From: RYN-230 sp963793825
GTDB taxonomy: Bacteria; Actinomycetota; Actinomycetes; Streptosporangiales; Streptosporangiaceae
Direction of reading: 5' to 3'
NCBI GenBank assembly: GCA_963793825.1
Contig: CAWCBE010000011.1
Coordinates: 1 to 64,000, forward strand
Length of the DNA: 64,000 nt
Position 1 is the stretch's first letter. The number at the start of each line of letters is the position of its first letter. A program made the position numbers and the translations under genes. Shown here piece by piece: positions 26,540 to 34,044 of this stretch. Under the pieces are notes generated by a model, which ran no database searches, was not told where the DNA came from, and saw nothing but the letters and a program-made list of their open reading frames with translations.

Positions 26540-27022
26540 TCAGCAGGCGAGCCGGAACCACACCGTGGTGGCCAGCTCGTCGCGGGCGTAGCCCCAGCTG
26601 TCGGCCAGCTGCTCGACGAGGAACAGCCCATGCCCGTCGGGCACGAACACCTCGTCGCGTACCACGGGGGTGCTGGGCGAGCCTTGGTCGGTTACCTCAA
26701 CCTGGACGACGTCGCCCCGGCTGAGCAGGACAATGGTGATCGTGCCGCCGGGCTGCCCCGAGTCGGTGTGCAGGACCGCGTTCGTGACCAGTTCAGAGCA
26801 CAGTAAAACGGCTTCGTCCAGCCGCGGGTGCCCGCTGCCCAGGCTCGCGGCCACGAACGCCCGGGCCTGCGCGACGTTGCGCCGCTGCCCGGGTATCCGG
26901 AGCGTGCCCAGGATGTCGGGGGAGCGGGCGCCCGGTCTGGAACCGGGCGGCGCATCATCCTGCTTCGCCCGGTGCCCGGTGGCATGGCGCGCCGCCGGGG
27001 CGGTGCGCGTCGTGGCTGCCAT
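26540..27022 (-). CDS. RsbW-like anti-sigma/serine kinase (HATPase_c_2)
   Basis: This 160-residue protein has about 40 unstructured N-terminal residues and then one GHKL ATPase domain of the SpoIIAB/RsbW type. The N-box is DEAVLLCSELVTNAVLH, the D/G1 box VEVTDQGSPSTP, and the G2-like box DGHGLFLVEQLADSWG, ending TTVWFRLAC. Such proteins bind or phosphorylate anti-sigma-factor antagonists; in actinomycetes many stand-alone copies sit next to XRE/DUF397 genes. It reads away from the XRE gene at 27301, and the two share a 278-base promoter region. ATG 27022 has AAGGAG upstream. No partner sigma factor is present nearby. Confidence 0.88.
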   Translation of the reverse strand: MAATTRTAPAARHATGHRAKQDDAPPGSRPGARSPDILGTLRIPGQRRNVAQARAFVAASLGSGHPRLDEAVLLCSELVTNAVLHTDSGQPGGTITIVLLSRGDVVQVEVTDQGSPSTPVVRDEVFVPDGHGLFLVEQLADSWGYARDELATTVWFRLAC

Positions 27023-27176
27023 GTTGGTGCTCCTTCCCCCCCGACGCCCCCGGGTGTGCTGCCGGCACCCTTGATGATCCTTAGTAGCGAGTCAGATACG
27101 GGGCGTCAGGAACCATCATGGTGTGAGTGTGCACGCCACGCAAGTGCGTAGCACAAATCGAGGCGACGGGATTTCA

Positions 27177-27190
27177 GATGAGATCTCATC
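27177..27190. promoter_or_regulatory. 14-bp perfect palindrome in divergent promoter region
   Basis: The sequence gatgagatctcatc is its own reverse complement. It lies between the RsbW-like gene and the XRE regulator, 111 bases before GTG 27301. It is a candidate operator for the adjacent helix-turn-helix protein; a chance palindrome of this length is not excluded. Confidence 0.4.
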
Positions 27191-27300
27191 CCCTTCGCAA
27201 TTCCAGTATCGTTACTTGACGTAGGGCAGCCATGCGGTTCCTGCGCGCTTTCGCGCAGGGGGTACCGTGGAATCTGGCTGCCGAGGGAGGCGAGACGCTC

Positions 27301-28155
27301 GTGTCGATCGGTCCCACGGTCCGGAGACGCCGGCTCGGCTCAGAGTTAAGGCGGCTGCGCGAGGCGCATTCCTTCAAGCTCGAAGAAGCCGCCGACAAAC
27401 TAGGGCTGGCCGCGTCTACCCTGTCGCGCATCGAAACCGGTAAGGCGCCCACCCGGACCGCCTACCTGACGACGATGTTCGACATGTACGGGGTGGCGGA
27501 TCCGGGCCAGCGCCAGGTGCTGCTGGAGATGGCCCGGGAAGGTCACCGCAAGGGCTGGTGGGCCGTCTACGACGACGTCTTGCCCACGGGCTTCGACGTC
27601 TATGTCGGCCTGGAGGCTGAGGCGGCCGGGCTGCGTGTCTTCGAGGACCAGGTCGTGCACGGCCTGCTGCAGACCGAGGACTACGCCCGGACCGTCATGA
27701 CGGCCGTGCGCCGCAAGCAGCACCCGCACGAGGTCGACCGGGCCGTGGAGCTGCGCATGGAGCGCCAGAAGGTGCTGACCCGCGAGGATCCGCTGCGGTT
27801 GTGGTGCATCCTCAACGAGCCAGTGATCTCCCGGATGATCGGCGGTGCCGCGGTGATGCGGGGCCAGCTGGCTCACCTGCTGGAGGTCAGCCTGTGGCCG
27901 AACGTCACGCTGCAGGTCCTGCCGCTCGCCAGTGGCGTGCATCCGGCCCTCAACGGCCCGTTCTGCATCCTGGAGTTCCCGGAGCGCGGTGACCCCGACG
28001 TGGTCTACACCGAAGGGGTGGCCGGGCATGCGTACCTGGAAAGGGACCCCGAGGTCCAGGCGTGCGCAGAGGTTTTCGATTTGCTCCGGGCGGCGGCCGC
28101 TTCCCCAGCTGATACGGTGGAATTTATCGGCGCGGTTGCAGGAAATTTGGGATGA
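27301..28155 (+). CDS. XRE-family regulator with DUF5753 domain
   Basis: This 284-residue protein begins with an XRE helix-turn-helix (LGSELRRLREAHSFKLEEAADKLGLAASTLSRIETGKAPTR). It continues as the DUF5753 ligand-like domain, typified by WWAVYDDVLPTGFDVYVGLEAEAAGLRVFEDQVVHGLLQTEDYAR and WCILNEPVISRMIGG. Proteins of this class occur in large numbers in streptomycete-like genomes, always next to a small DUF397 protein, and some (for example BldB/WhiJ-type systems) control development. Its DUF397 partner follows after 35 bases. GTG 27301 places GGGAGG upstream and the family start just after it; the ATG at 27232 would add 23 unlike residues. Confidence 0.92.
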   Translation: MSIGPTVRRRRLGSELRRLREAHSFKLEEAADKLGLAASTLSRIETGKAPTRTAYLTTMFDMYGVADPGQRQVLLEMAREGHRKGWWAVYDDVLPTGFDVYVGLEAEAAGLRVFEDQVVHGLLQTEDYARTVMTAVRRKQHPHEVDRAVELRMERQKVLTREDPLRLWCILNEPVISRMIGGAAVMRGQLAHLLEVSLWPNVTLQVLPLASGVHPALNGPFCILEFPERGDPDVVYTEGVAGHAYLERDPEVQACAEVFDLLRAAAASPADTVEFIGAVAGNLG

Positions 28156-28190
28156 TATGGGTGCTTTTCCGGCAAAGAAGGGAATTGTGA

Positions 28191-28397
28191 ATGACCCCCG
28201 ATTTTAGCAATGCGCGGTGGTTCAAGAGCAGCGCTTCCAGCGTCACCGGATGTGTGGAAATCGCATACCTGCAGGACGGGCTGGTCGCGCTCCGGGATTC
28301 GAAGGACATCAGCAAGCTGCCGCACGTGTTCAACCGCCGGGAATGGGCAGCCTTCCTGGCCGGCGTGCGGAACGGGGAGTTCGACCTGCCGGCGTAG
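28191..28397 (+). CDS. DUF397 small protein, partner of the 27301 regulator
   Basis: This 68-residue protein shows the complete DUF397 pattern: ARWFKSSASSVTGCVEIAYLQDGLVALRDSKD then FNRREWAAFLAGVRNGEFDLPA. DUF397 proteins act with the neighbouring XRE/DUF5753 regulator, apparently as a toxin-antitoxin-like or regulator-antagonist pair; WhiJ-type studies in Streptomyces support a functional link. It is cotranscribed with the regulator and read toward the second, inverted pair. Confidence 0.92.
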   Translation: MTPDFSNARWFKSSASSVTGCVEIAYLQDGLVALRDSKDISKLPHVFNRREWAAFLAGVRNGEFDLPA

Positions 28398-28459
28398 TGC
28401 TAACGGGGTTTCACCCCAGCCCGGGGGCGACGTTCCGGAACCCGCCTGACAGACGCGGG

Positions 28460-28531
28460 GGCGGCGCCCGGAGCCGGTGGTGCCCCGTCGTGCGGGATCG
28501 CGCACCACCGGCTGGGCGTGCGGGCGCCGCC
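28460..28531. terminator. Two-stage hairpin between the convergent DUF397 genes
   Basis: Outer arms 28460-28469 and 28522-28531 (10 bp) and inner arms 28472-28483 and 28502-28513 (12 bp) pair perfectly, separated by small asymmetric interior bases. It lies in the 148-base gap between two convergent genes and is the obvious bidirectional terminator. Confidence 0.7.
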
Positions 28532-28545
28532 TGTGACCGGGGTAC

Positions 28546-28785
28546 TCAGCGGTCAGGCAGGCCGAAATCGCCATCGGCGGCACCACCGACGAAGGCGCGC
28601 CATTCACTGGGAGTGAAGATCAGCGCCGGGCCGTCAGGGTGCCTTGAGTTCCGCAGGGCCACGTCGCCGTCGGCCAGGAAGGCGACTTCGACGCAGTTAC
28701 CCCCCGTGGGACCGCTGTGCCTGCTCTTGTGCCAGGTCACCGGCCCTAGCTCGGTGGCTGGCCTGCCGTTGTGATTGGTACTCAT
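28546..28785 (-). CDS. DUF397 small protein, partner of the 29641 regulator
   Basis: This 79-residue protein has the DUF397 signature VTWHKSRHSGPTGGNCVEVAFLADGDVALRNSRHPDGPALIFTPSEWRAFVGGAADGDFGLP. It is the second such protein here, and closer to the common consensus (SGPTGGNCVEVA) than the first copy. Its start codon lies 89 bases inside the end of the upstream regulator gene in another frame, so both proteins are coded by that stretch. Translation of the two is therefore probably coupled. Confidence 0.92.
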   Translation of the reverse strand: MSTNHNGRPATELGPVTWHKSRHSGPTGGNCVEVAFLADGDVALRNSRHPDGPALIFTPSEWRAFVGGAADGDFGLPDR

Positions 28786-29641
28786 CCATCCCCTCCAAGT
28801 CCACCTGGATGTCGCGGATAATATCCGGTGAACTCTCCGGGTGCGCGCTGACCAGGCTCAACCGTTCCATGGCGAGCAGGTACGCCTCTACCTCGGCCGG
28901 CTTGTCGAGGTACGTGGCGCTGGTCAGCTGCTCCACGTACACCATGTCCGGCAGCCCGGGATCGGCGAACCGCAGGATGCTGAACGAGGCGGGCGCGGCG
29001 TGGCTCACCGCCGGGAACGGCGTGACCTGCAGGGAGAGCCACGGCTGGCGGCATGCTGCGGCCAGCTCCCGCAGCTGGCCGCGCAGTACATCCAGGCCGC
29101 CGATGGGGCGGCGGAGCGCGATCTCGTCCACGACGGCCCACAGGTGGATGCCACCCGCGGCGAACCGGCGCTGCCGCTCCTTGCGCAGCACCACCAGCCG
29201 CTCCGCCTCGTCGAGCGAGAAGTCGCCCAGCGCGAGCACCGCGGCGGCGTACTCCTCCGTCTGCAGCAGCCCGGGCACGAACTGCATGTCGTAGCTGCGG
29301 ATCGACTGCGCGGATTCCTCCAGGCCGATGTAGGCCTGGAACCAGGGCGGCAGCACGTCGTGGTACCGGTGCCACCACCCCGGCTGGTTAGCCCGGCTGG
29401 CCAGCGACAGTAACTGCTCGCGCTCCGCGGCGTCACTGATGCCGTACAGGGTGAGCAGGTCCGCGATGTCAATCTCGCGGACGGAGTTACGGCCGAGCTC
29501 GATCCGGGAGATCTTGGACTCGGAACCCCGGATCGCGCGGGCGGCCTGCTGGGCGCTGATTCCCCGGGCCTCCCGCAGGCGGCGCAGCTGGGCGCCGAGG
29601 AGCAGGCGCAGCACCGTCGGGCCGCCCAGTGCCTCTGCCAT
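28697..29641 (-). CDS. XRE-family regulator with DUF5753 domain
   Basis: This 314-residue protein has an XRE helix-turn-helix (LGAQLRRLREARGISAQQAARAIRGSESKISRIELGRNSVR) followed by DUF5753 (WWHRYHDVLPPWFQAYIGLEESAQSIRSYDMQFVPGLLQTEEYA, HLWAVVDEIALRRPIGG, FSILRFADPGLPDMVYVEQLTSATYLDK). The expected domain ends near DIQVDLEGM; the remaining 30 residues, rich in Gln/Arg/His, overlap the start of the DUF397 gene and could be incidental. The pair is inverted relative to 27301-28397 and its sequence is quite diverged from it, so this is not a recent duplication. Confidence 0.92.
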   Translation of the reverse strand: MAEALGGPTVLRLLLGAQLRRLREARGISAQQAARAIRGSESKISRIELGRNSVREIDIADLLTLYGISDAAEREQLLSLASRANQPGWWHRYHDVLPPWFQAYIGLEESAQSIRSYDMQFVPGLLQTEEYAAAVLALGDFSLDEAERLVVLRKERQRRFAAGGIHLWAVVDEIALRRPIGGLDVLRGQLRELAAACRQPWLSLQVTPFPAVSHAAPASFSILRFADPGLPDMVYVEQLTSATYLDKPAEVEAYLLAMERLSLVSAHPESSPDIIRDIQVDLEGMDEYQSQRQASHRARAGDLAQEQAQRSHGG

Positions 29642-29931
29642 GGGCCCACGTCCTCTCGGGGGAAGTGCTCACCGGCCTGGATGCACCAGCGGCAGAGCCG
29701 GTGCCGGGCCAGCCGGCCATGACGCGTCCGGCTGTGGCCGTATCGGGGTAATGGTGGCGGCCGGGGAAACTTTCGGCTGGTTTGGCATCCTATCGCCTGC
29801 CTGGCCCGCCGGGGCGGCGCCACCCCGGAACGGCGCGCCTACGGCGTGTTACGCCGGCGGCCAGGAGGCGGGGGCCCCGGACCCGGCCGGTAGCATCGTC
29901 GGGCACGGTCGTCTCCGGCAAGGGCAGGGTC

Positions 29932-30888
29932 ATGCGGTACAGGTCGTTGGGTGATAGCGGGCTGCTGGTCTCGGTGGCCGGGCTCGGCGGCAACAACTTC
30001 GGCGGCCGGCTGGACCTGCGGCAGACCCGGGCGGTCGTGGATGCGGCCCTCGACGCCGGCATCACGCTGCTGGACACGGCCGACAGCTACGGCCACGGCG
30101 GCGGGTCGGAGGAGCTGCTCGGCGAGGTCCTGGCCGGCCTGCGCGACCGGGTGGTCCTGGCGACCAAGTTCGGCCACCAGCGGGCGGACCTGGGGTACGG
30201 GCCGGCCGCGGGGGCCAAGGGCGGCCGGGCCTACATCCGCCGCGCGGTGGAGGCCTCGCTGCGCCGGCTGCGCACCGACTACCTGGACCTGTACCAGCTG
30301 CACACCCCGGACCCGGCCACTCCGGTGGCGGAGACGCTGAGCGCGCTCACCGAGCTGGTGACCGAGGGCAAGGTGCGCTACATCGGTCACTCCAATTTCA
30401 CCGGCTGGCAGATCGCGGACGCCGCGCACCTGGCCGGCGAGGCGGGCACCGAGGCGTTCATCTCGGCGCAGAACCACTGGTCGCTGCTGGAGCGGCAGGC
30501 GGAAGCCGAGGTGGTCCCCGCGGCCCGGCATTTCGGGGTGGGCATTCTGCCCTACTACCCGCTGGCCAACGGCCTGCTCACCGGGAAGGTGCGGCGTGGC
30601 CAGGCCCCGCCGGCCGGCACCCGGCTGGCCGCCCGGCAGGGCTACGTCACCGAGGGCAAGCTGGACCGGGTTGAGGCACTGGCCGGGTGGGCCGCCGAGC
30701 ACGGCGCCAGCCTGCTGGACGTGGCCATCGGAGGGCTCGCCGCCCAGCCGGGCTGTGCCTCGGTGATCGCCGGTGCCATGTCACCGGACCAGGTCAAGGC
30801 GAATGCTGCCGCGGCGGAATGGATCCCGTCCGACGCCGAGCTCGCCGAGCTGGACCGCCTCGTCCCGCCACCCGGCGCGGCGTCCTGA
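29932..30888 (+). CDS. Aldo/keto reductase
   Basis: The 318-residue NADPH-dependent oxidoreductase of the AKR superfamily reduces aldehydes or ketones in the cytoplasm. Catalytic tetrad residues are visible: Asp and Tyr in LLDTADSYGHGGGSEELLG, Lys in VVLATKFGHQ, and His in DLYQLHTPDP. The cofactor-binding C-terminus includes CASVIAGAMSPDQVKANAAAAEWIPSDAELAELDRL. It resembles the AKR11/YghZ-like subgroup by the segment GVGILPYYPLANGLLTGK. ATG 29932 was taken because AGGG precedes it and the family begins MRYRSLG. Substrate is unknown. It faces the protease gene. Confidence 0.9.
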   Translation: MRYRSLGDSGLLVSVAGLGGNNFGGRLDLRQTRAVVDAALDAGITLLDTADSYGHGGGSEELLGEVLAGLRDRVVLATKFGHQRADLGYGPAAGAKGGRAYIRRAVEASLRRLRTDYLDLYQLHTPDPATPVAETLSALTELVTEGKVRYIGHSNFTGWQIADAAHLAGEAGTEAFISAQNHWSLLERQAEAEVVPAARHFGVGILPYYPLANGLLTGKVRRGQAPPAGTRLAARQGYVTEGKLDRVEALAGWAAEHGASLLDVAIGGLAAQPGCASVIAGAMSPDQVKANAAAAEWIPSDAELAELDRLVPPPGAAS

Positions 30889-30916
30889 GCACGCCCGGCC
30901 CGGTGGCGGCCGGGGC

Positions 30917-31777
30917 TCAGCTGCCGGACACGGCCTCGTTGTAAAGCGAGCGCACCTGCCGGCCGAACCTGGCTGAGTAGGAGACCGACGGGGTATCCCC
31001 GCCTTCCTGGTAGCCGCCGATCACCCCGAGGACGGTGCCCAGGCCGGTGGCGCCGTGCACCTTGACCAGGAACGGGCCGCCGCTGGTGCCGTTGGTGTAG
31101 CCGCCGCAGTCGAATTCCATCTGGTGGCCGCCGAACCTCCTGGTCCGCGAGATGCAGGTGATAGGGCGATGCCTGCCGTCCGGGTAGCCGATCACCTGCG
31201 CCAGCTGGGCCGCCTTCCAGCCGGTCGCCAGCGCCTCCCCGCCGGTGAGATCCTGCACCTGCCCGGCATCCCCGGGCTGGTGCACGACCAGGAAAGCCAC
31301 GTCGTCGTCCGGATTGCCCGAGGACAACCACGCCCCGTCCACGAATATCTCGGTGACCGGCCACGCCCCGAACGGCTGCCGGCCCCGGTGGTAGTCGGGG
31401 ACGAACTCGACCTGCCCCGGCTGGTACCCGGCCAGGCAGTGCGCGGCGGTGATCACCAGGTCCTTGCCCGGGCTGGCCACCACGCTGGCCGTGCAGAAAT
31501 GCCGGCCCAGGCCGCTCCCGCTGGTGGTGAACAGGGCACCGACGGCCGGGGTGCCGTTGTAGAACTGCCCGTGCAGCAGCGCGGGCGGGACGGTGCGTGC
31601 CCCGCGGGGCAGTGACTTGACGGCGGCCGCCAGCCGCACGGCCAGCCGTTCGGCGTTCTTGGCCTGGGGCCCCACCATCGCGATGGTGACCGCGGCGGCC
31701 AGCATGACGCCCCACGCGGCGTACCTGCCCGACAGGACCGGTCGTGGTCGGCCAGTCCGCGTGCCGAAACGCCGCAT
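30917..31777 (-). CDS. Secreted or membrane-anchored trypsin-like serine protease
   Basis: This 286-residue protein has an N-terminal hydrophobic segment (YAAWGVMLAAAVTIAMVG, about residues 20-40), either signal peptide or anchor, and then a chymotrypsin-fold peptidase. The triad is visible: His in VITAAHCLAGY, Asp in NPDDDVAFLVVHQ, and Ser in GGYTNGTSGGPFLVK. It resembles the V8/glutamyl endopeptidase-like actinomycete proteases. Cysteines flanking the His (HFCTASV and AHC) and CISRTRR with DCGGY can form disulfides. ATG 31777 has GGGAGGG nearby; the longer frame adds 33 unlike residues. A short imperfect GC hairpin separates it from the AKR stop. Confidence 0.88.
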   Translation of the reverse strand: MRRFGTRTGRPRPVLSGRYAAWGVMLAAAVTIAMVGPQAKNAERLAVRLAAAVKSLPRGARTVPPALLHGQFYNGTPAVGALFTTSGSGLGRHFCTASVVASPGKDLVITAAHCLAGYQPGQVEFVPDYHRGRQPFGAWPVTEIFVDGAWLSSGNPDDDVAFLVVHQPGDAGQVQDLTGGEALATGWKAAQLAQVIGYPDGRHRPITCISRTRRFGGHQMEFDCGGYTNGTSGGPFLVKVHGATGLGTVLGVIGGYQEGGDTPSVSYSARFGRQVRSLYNEAVSGS

Positions 31778-32085
31778 GTATCCCTCCCACCTGGGCTCTC
31801 CCCCGCGCACCGGGGCTAGCGTGACCCTTTCCTTACCGTGACCCTTTCTTTGCATTGTGCGGGGCGCTTCCGCCAAGATCCATAGGTATCAGCTGGGAAG
31901 ATCCTGGGCATCGCTGGCCCCGGCCGGGGGGCCGGAGCCCGTCCCGGGTAGCGTGATCACCGGTCCGGCGCCGGCGTAGGATCGCGACCAGCGTGCTGTC
32001 CGCCTCTCTCAGGCGGCGTGTCACCCCTCTGGGACCGGGAGTGGCAAATATCAGGTCAGCGGGGTAAATGGAGGAGTAAAGCCTG
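31778..32085. promoter_or_regulatory. Divergent promoter region, protease and copper-assembly operon
   Basis: This 308-base gap holds no supported gene. It must contain promoters for the protease (leftward) and for the three-gene operon starting at 32086 (rightward). GGAGGAG at its right end is the ribosome binding site of the operon. I see no recognisable CsoR-type copper operator. Confidence 0.45.
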
Positions 32086-34044
32086 ATGTCCGGGATGGGT
32101 TCCAGCCTCCAGTTGACGAATTCCACCATCGTCGCTGCCTTCCGCTCCGCGCTCATCCACCAGGGGATCATCGCCCTGCTGATCTACTTCCTGCTCGCCA
32201 TGCTCTGGGTGAGCGCCCGGGAGTGGCTGCCGGTGGCCGGCAGGCAGTCGCCTACCGTGACCGCTGAGCCCGCCGGGCGCCGCCTGCTCCGGATCGGCTT
32301 CGGGGTGCTGTGGCTGGTGGACGGGCTGCTCCAGGCACAGCCCGGGATGCCCCTCGGGCTGGCCAGCAACGTGACCGAGCCGGCCGCCGCGGGCTCACCC
32401 GGCTGGGTGCGGCACCTGGTGGACTTCGCGGCCACCGGCTGGAGCTATCACCCGGTCAACGCGGCCGCCGCGGCGGTCTGGATCCAGATCGGGCTCGGCC
32501 TGTGGCTGCTCACTGCCGTGCATGGCCCGTGGGCCCGGCTGGCCGGGCTGGCCAGCGCGGGCTGGGGCCTGGCGGTCTGGGTGTTCGGCGAGGCCTTCGG
32601 CGGCCTCTTCGCGCCCGGGGCGAGCTGGCTGTTTGGCGCCCCCGGCGCTGCGCTGCTCTACGTGGCCGGCGGCCTGCTTCTGGCGCTGCCCGCCCGGGCC
32701 TGGCTCGGTGAGCGGCTCGGCCGGGGCATCCTGGCCGTGTCCGGCTTGTTCTTCGCCGGCATGGCCGTGCTGCAGGCGTGGCCGGGCCGCGGCTTCTGGC
32801 CGGGCAGCACCGGGCGCCAGCCCGGCAACGTGGCCAGCATGGCGCAGGGCATGGCGCAGTCGCACCAGCCGGGATTCCTCGCCGCGCTGGTACGCGGCTT
32901 CGGGTCATTTGCCGCCGCCCACGGCTTGGCGGTCAACCTGGTCGCGGTGGCCGCGCTGGCCGTGGCCGGCCTGGGCCTGCTCAGCGGCCGGCGTGCGCTG
33001 CTGCGGCCCTCGCTGGTCCTGCTGCTGGCGCTGTGCGCGGCGGACTGGGTGCTGATCCAGGACCTGGGCATTTTCGGCGGCCTGGGCACCGACCCGAACA
33101 GCATGATCCCGACCGCGCTGATCGTGGCGGCCGGCTTCCTGGCGCTGACCCGGGCGCCATCGCCCGGTCTGGTACCGTCCGCTCAGCCCGCCGCCGCGGC
33201 GGCGGGCGGCGGGGCTGCCCCGGCGCCGCATCCCGCCGCCCTCGCGGATGCGAGCGCGGCGCAGCCTGTCCCGGCGGAGGCGGTCCCGGCGGAGGCGGTC
33301 CCGGCCGAGGCGGTCCCGGCGGGGGCCGGCGCGACATCGTGGCGGAACCGGATCCGGCCCGGCCACCTGCTGCGCGATATCGGTGCGGCCAGCCCGCGGA
33401 CGGTGGGAGCCGTCGCCGCGCTGGGCGTCGCCATCATCGGCGTGATCCCGATGGCCGCCGCGTCGGCCAGCACCACCGCCTCGCCGATCATCGCCCAGGC
33501 GCTGGACGGGTCGAGCGCCCAGCTCAATTTCCGGGCACCCGCCTTCCGGCTCACCAACCAGGCCGGGCGGCCGGTCAGCCTGGCCAGCCTGCACGGGAAG
33601 GTGGTGCTGCTCACCTTCCTGGACCCGGTGTGCACGAGCGACTGCCCGATCATCGCGCAGGAGTTCCGGCAGGCCGACCAGCTGCTGGCCAGCCAGGCCG
33701 GCCGGGTGGAGCTGGTCGCGGTCGTCTCCAACCCGATCTACAACACGGTGAGCTACACGCAGGCCTTCGACCGCCAGGAGAACCTGGCCGGCCTGCGCAA
33801 CTGGGATTACCTGACGGGGCCGGTCGCCGCGCTCAGGACGGTGTGGCGGCAGTACGGGATTGCTGACCAGATCCTGCCGGCCGGCGGCATGATCGGGCAC
33901 AGCGACCTGGCCTACGTCATCGACCGGTCCGGCCGTACCCGGACCGAGCTGAACTTCGATCCTGGCCCGGGCACGGCCAGTTCCGAGGCGTCGTTCGCCG
34001 GGGAACTGGCCACCGCCGCGCAGCAGAGCCTGGGTACATCGTGA
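32086..34044 (+). CDS. Multi-pass membrane protein fused to a SCO1/SenC-like thioredoxin domain
   Basis: This 652-residue protein has two parts. Residues about 25-360 contain seven to eight membrane spans (for example LIHQGIIALLIYFLLAMLWV, GAALLYVAGGLLLALPARAW, LAVNLVAVAALAVAGLGLL). After a low-complexity linker with repeated AEAVP units and one more span (VGAVAALGVAIIGVIPMAAA), an extracytoplasmic domain follows from about residue 480. It reads FRLTNQAGRPVSLASLHGKVVLLTFLDPVCTSDCPIIAQEF, with the CxxxC copper site, and later IGHSDLAYVIDRSGR with the conserved His. SCO proteins deliver copper to the CuA centre of cytochrome oxidase. The fusion to a large membrane domain is unusual. ATG 32086 follows GGAGGAG; the next gene overlaps by four bases. 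Confidence 0.85.
   Translation: MSGMGSSLQLTNSTIVAAFRSALIHQGIIALLIYFLLAMLWVSAREWLPVAGRQSPTVTAEPAGRRLLRIGFGVLWLVDGLLQAQPGMPLGLASNVTEPAAAGSPGWVRHLVDFAATGWSYHPVNAAAAAVWIQIGLGLWLLTAVHGPWARLAGLASAGWGLAVWVFGEAFGGLFAPGASWLFGAPGAALLYVAGGLLLALPARAWLGERLGRGILAVSGLFFAGMAVLQAWPGRGFWPGSTGRQPGNVASMAQGMAQSHQPGFLAALVRGFGSFAAAHGLAVNLVAVAALAVAGLGLLSGRRALLRPSLVLLLALCAADWVLIQDLGIFGGLGTDPNSMIPTALIVAAGFLALTRAPSPGLVPSAQPAAAAAGGGAAPAPHPAALADASAAQPVPAEAVPAEAVPAEAVPAGAGATSWRNRIRPGHLLRDIGAASPRTVGAVAALGVAIIGVIPMAAASASTTASPIIAQALDGSSAQLNFRAPAFRLTNQAGRPVSLASLHGKVVLLTFLDPVCTSDCPIIAQEFRQADQLLASQAGRVELVAVVSNPIYNTVSYTQAFDRQENLAGLRNWDYLTGPVAALRTVWRQYGIADQILPAGGMIGHSDLAYVIDRSGRTRTELNFDPGPGTASSEASFAGELATAAQQSLGTS
33270..33320 (+). 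repeat. 15-bp tandem repeat coding for the AEAVP linker
   Basis: Three near-identical 15-base units (gtcccggcggaggcg and one variant) encode repeated five-residue blocks in the linker between the membrane and copper-binding domains. Such repeats usually vary in number among strains. Confidence 0.6.

Noticed and set aside
26540..29641. A classical toxin-antitoxin locus
   Set aside because: DUF397/XRE pairs are regulatory in the examples known; no toxin fold is recognised, so the label would be too strong.
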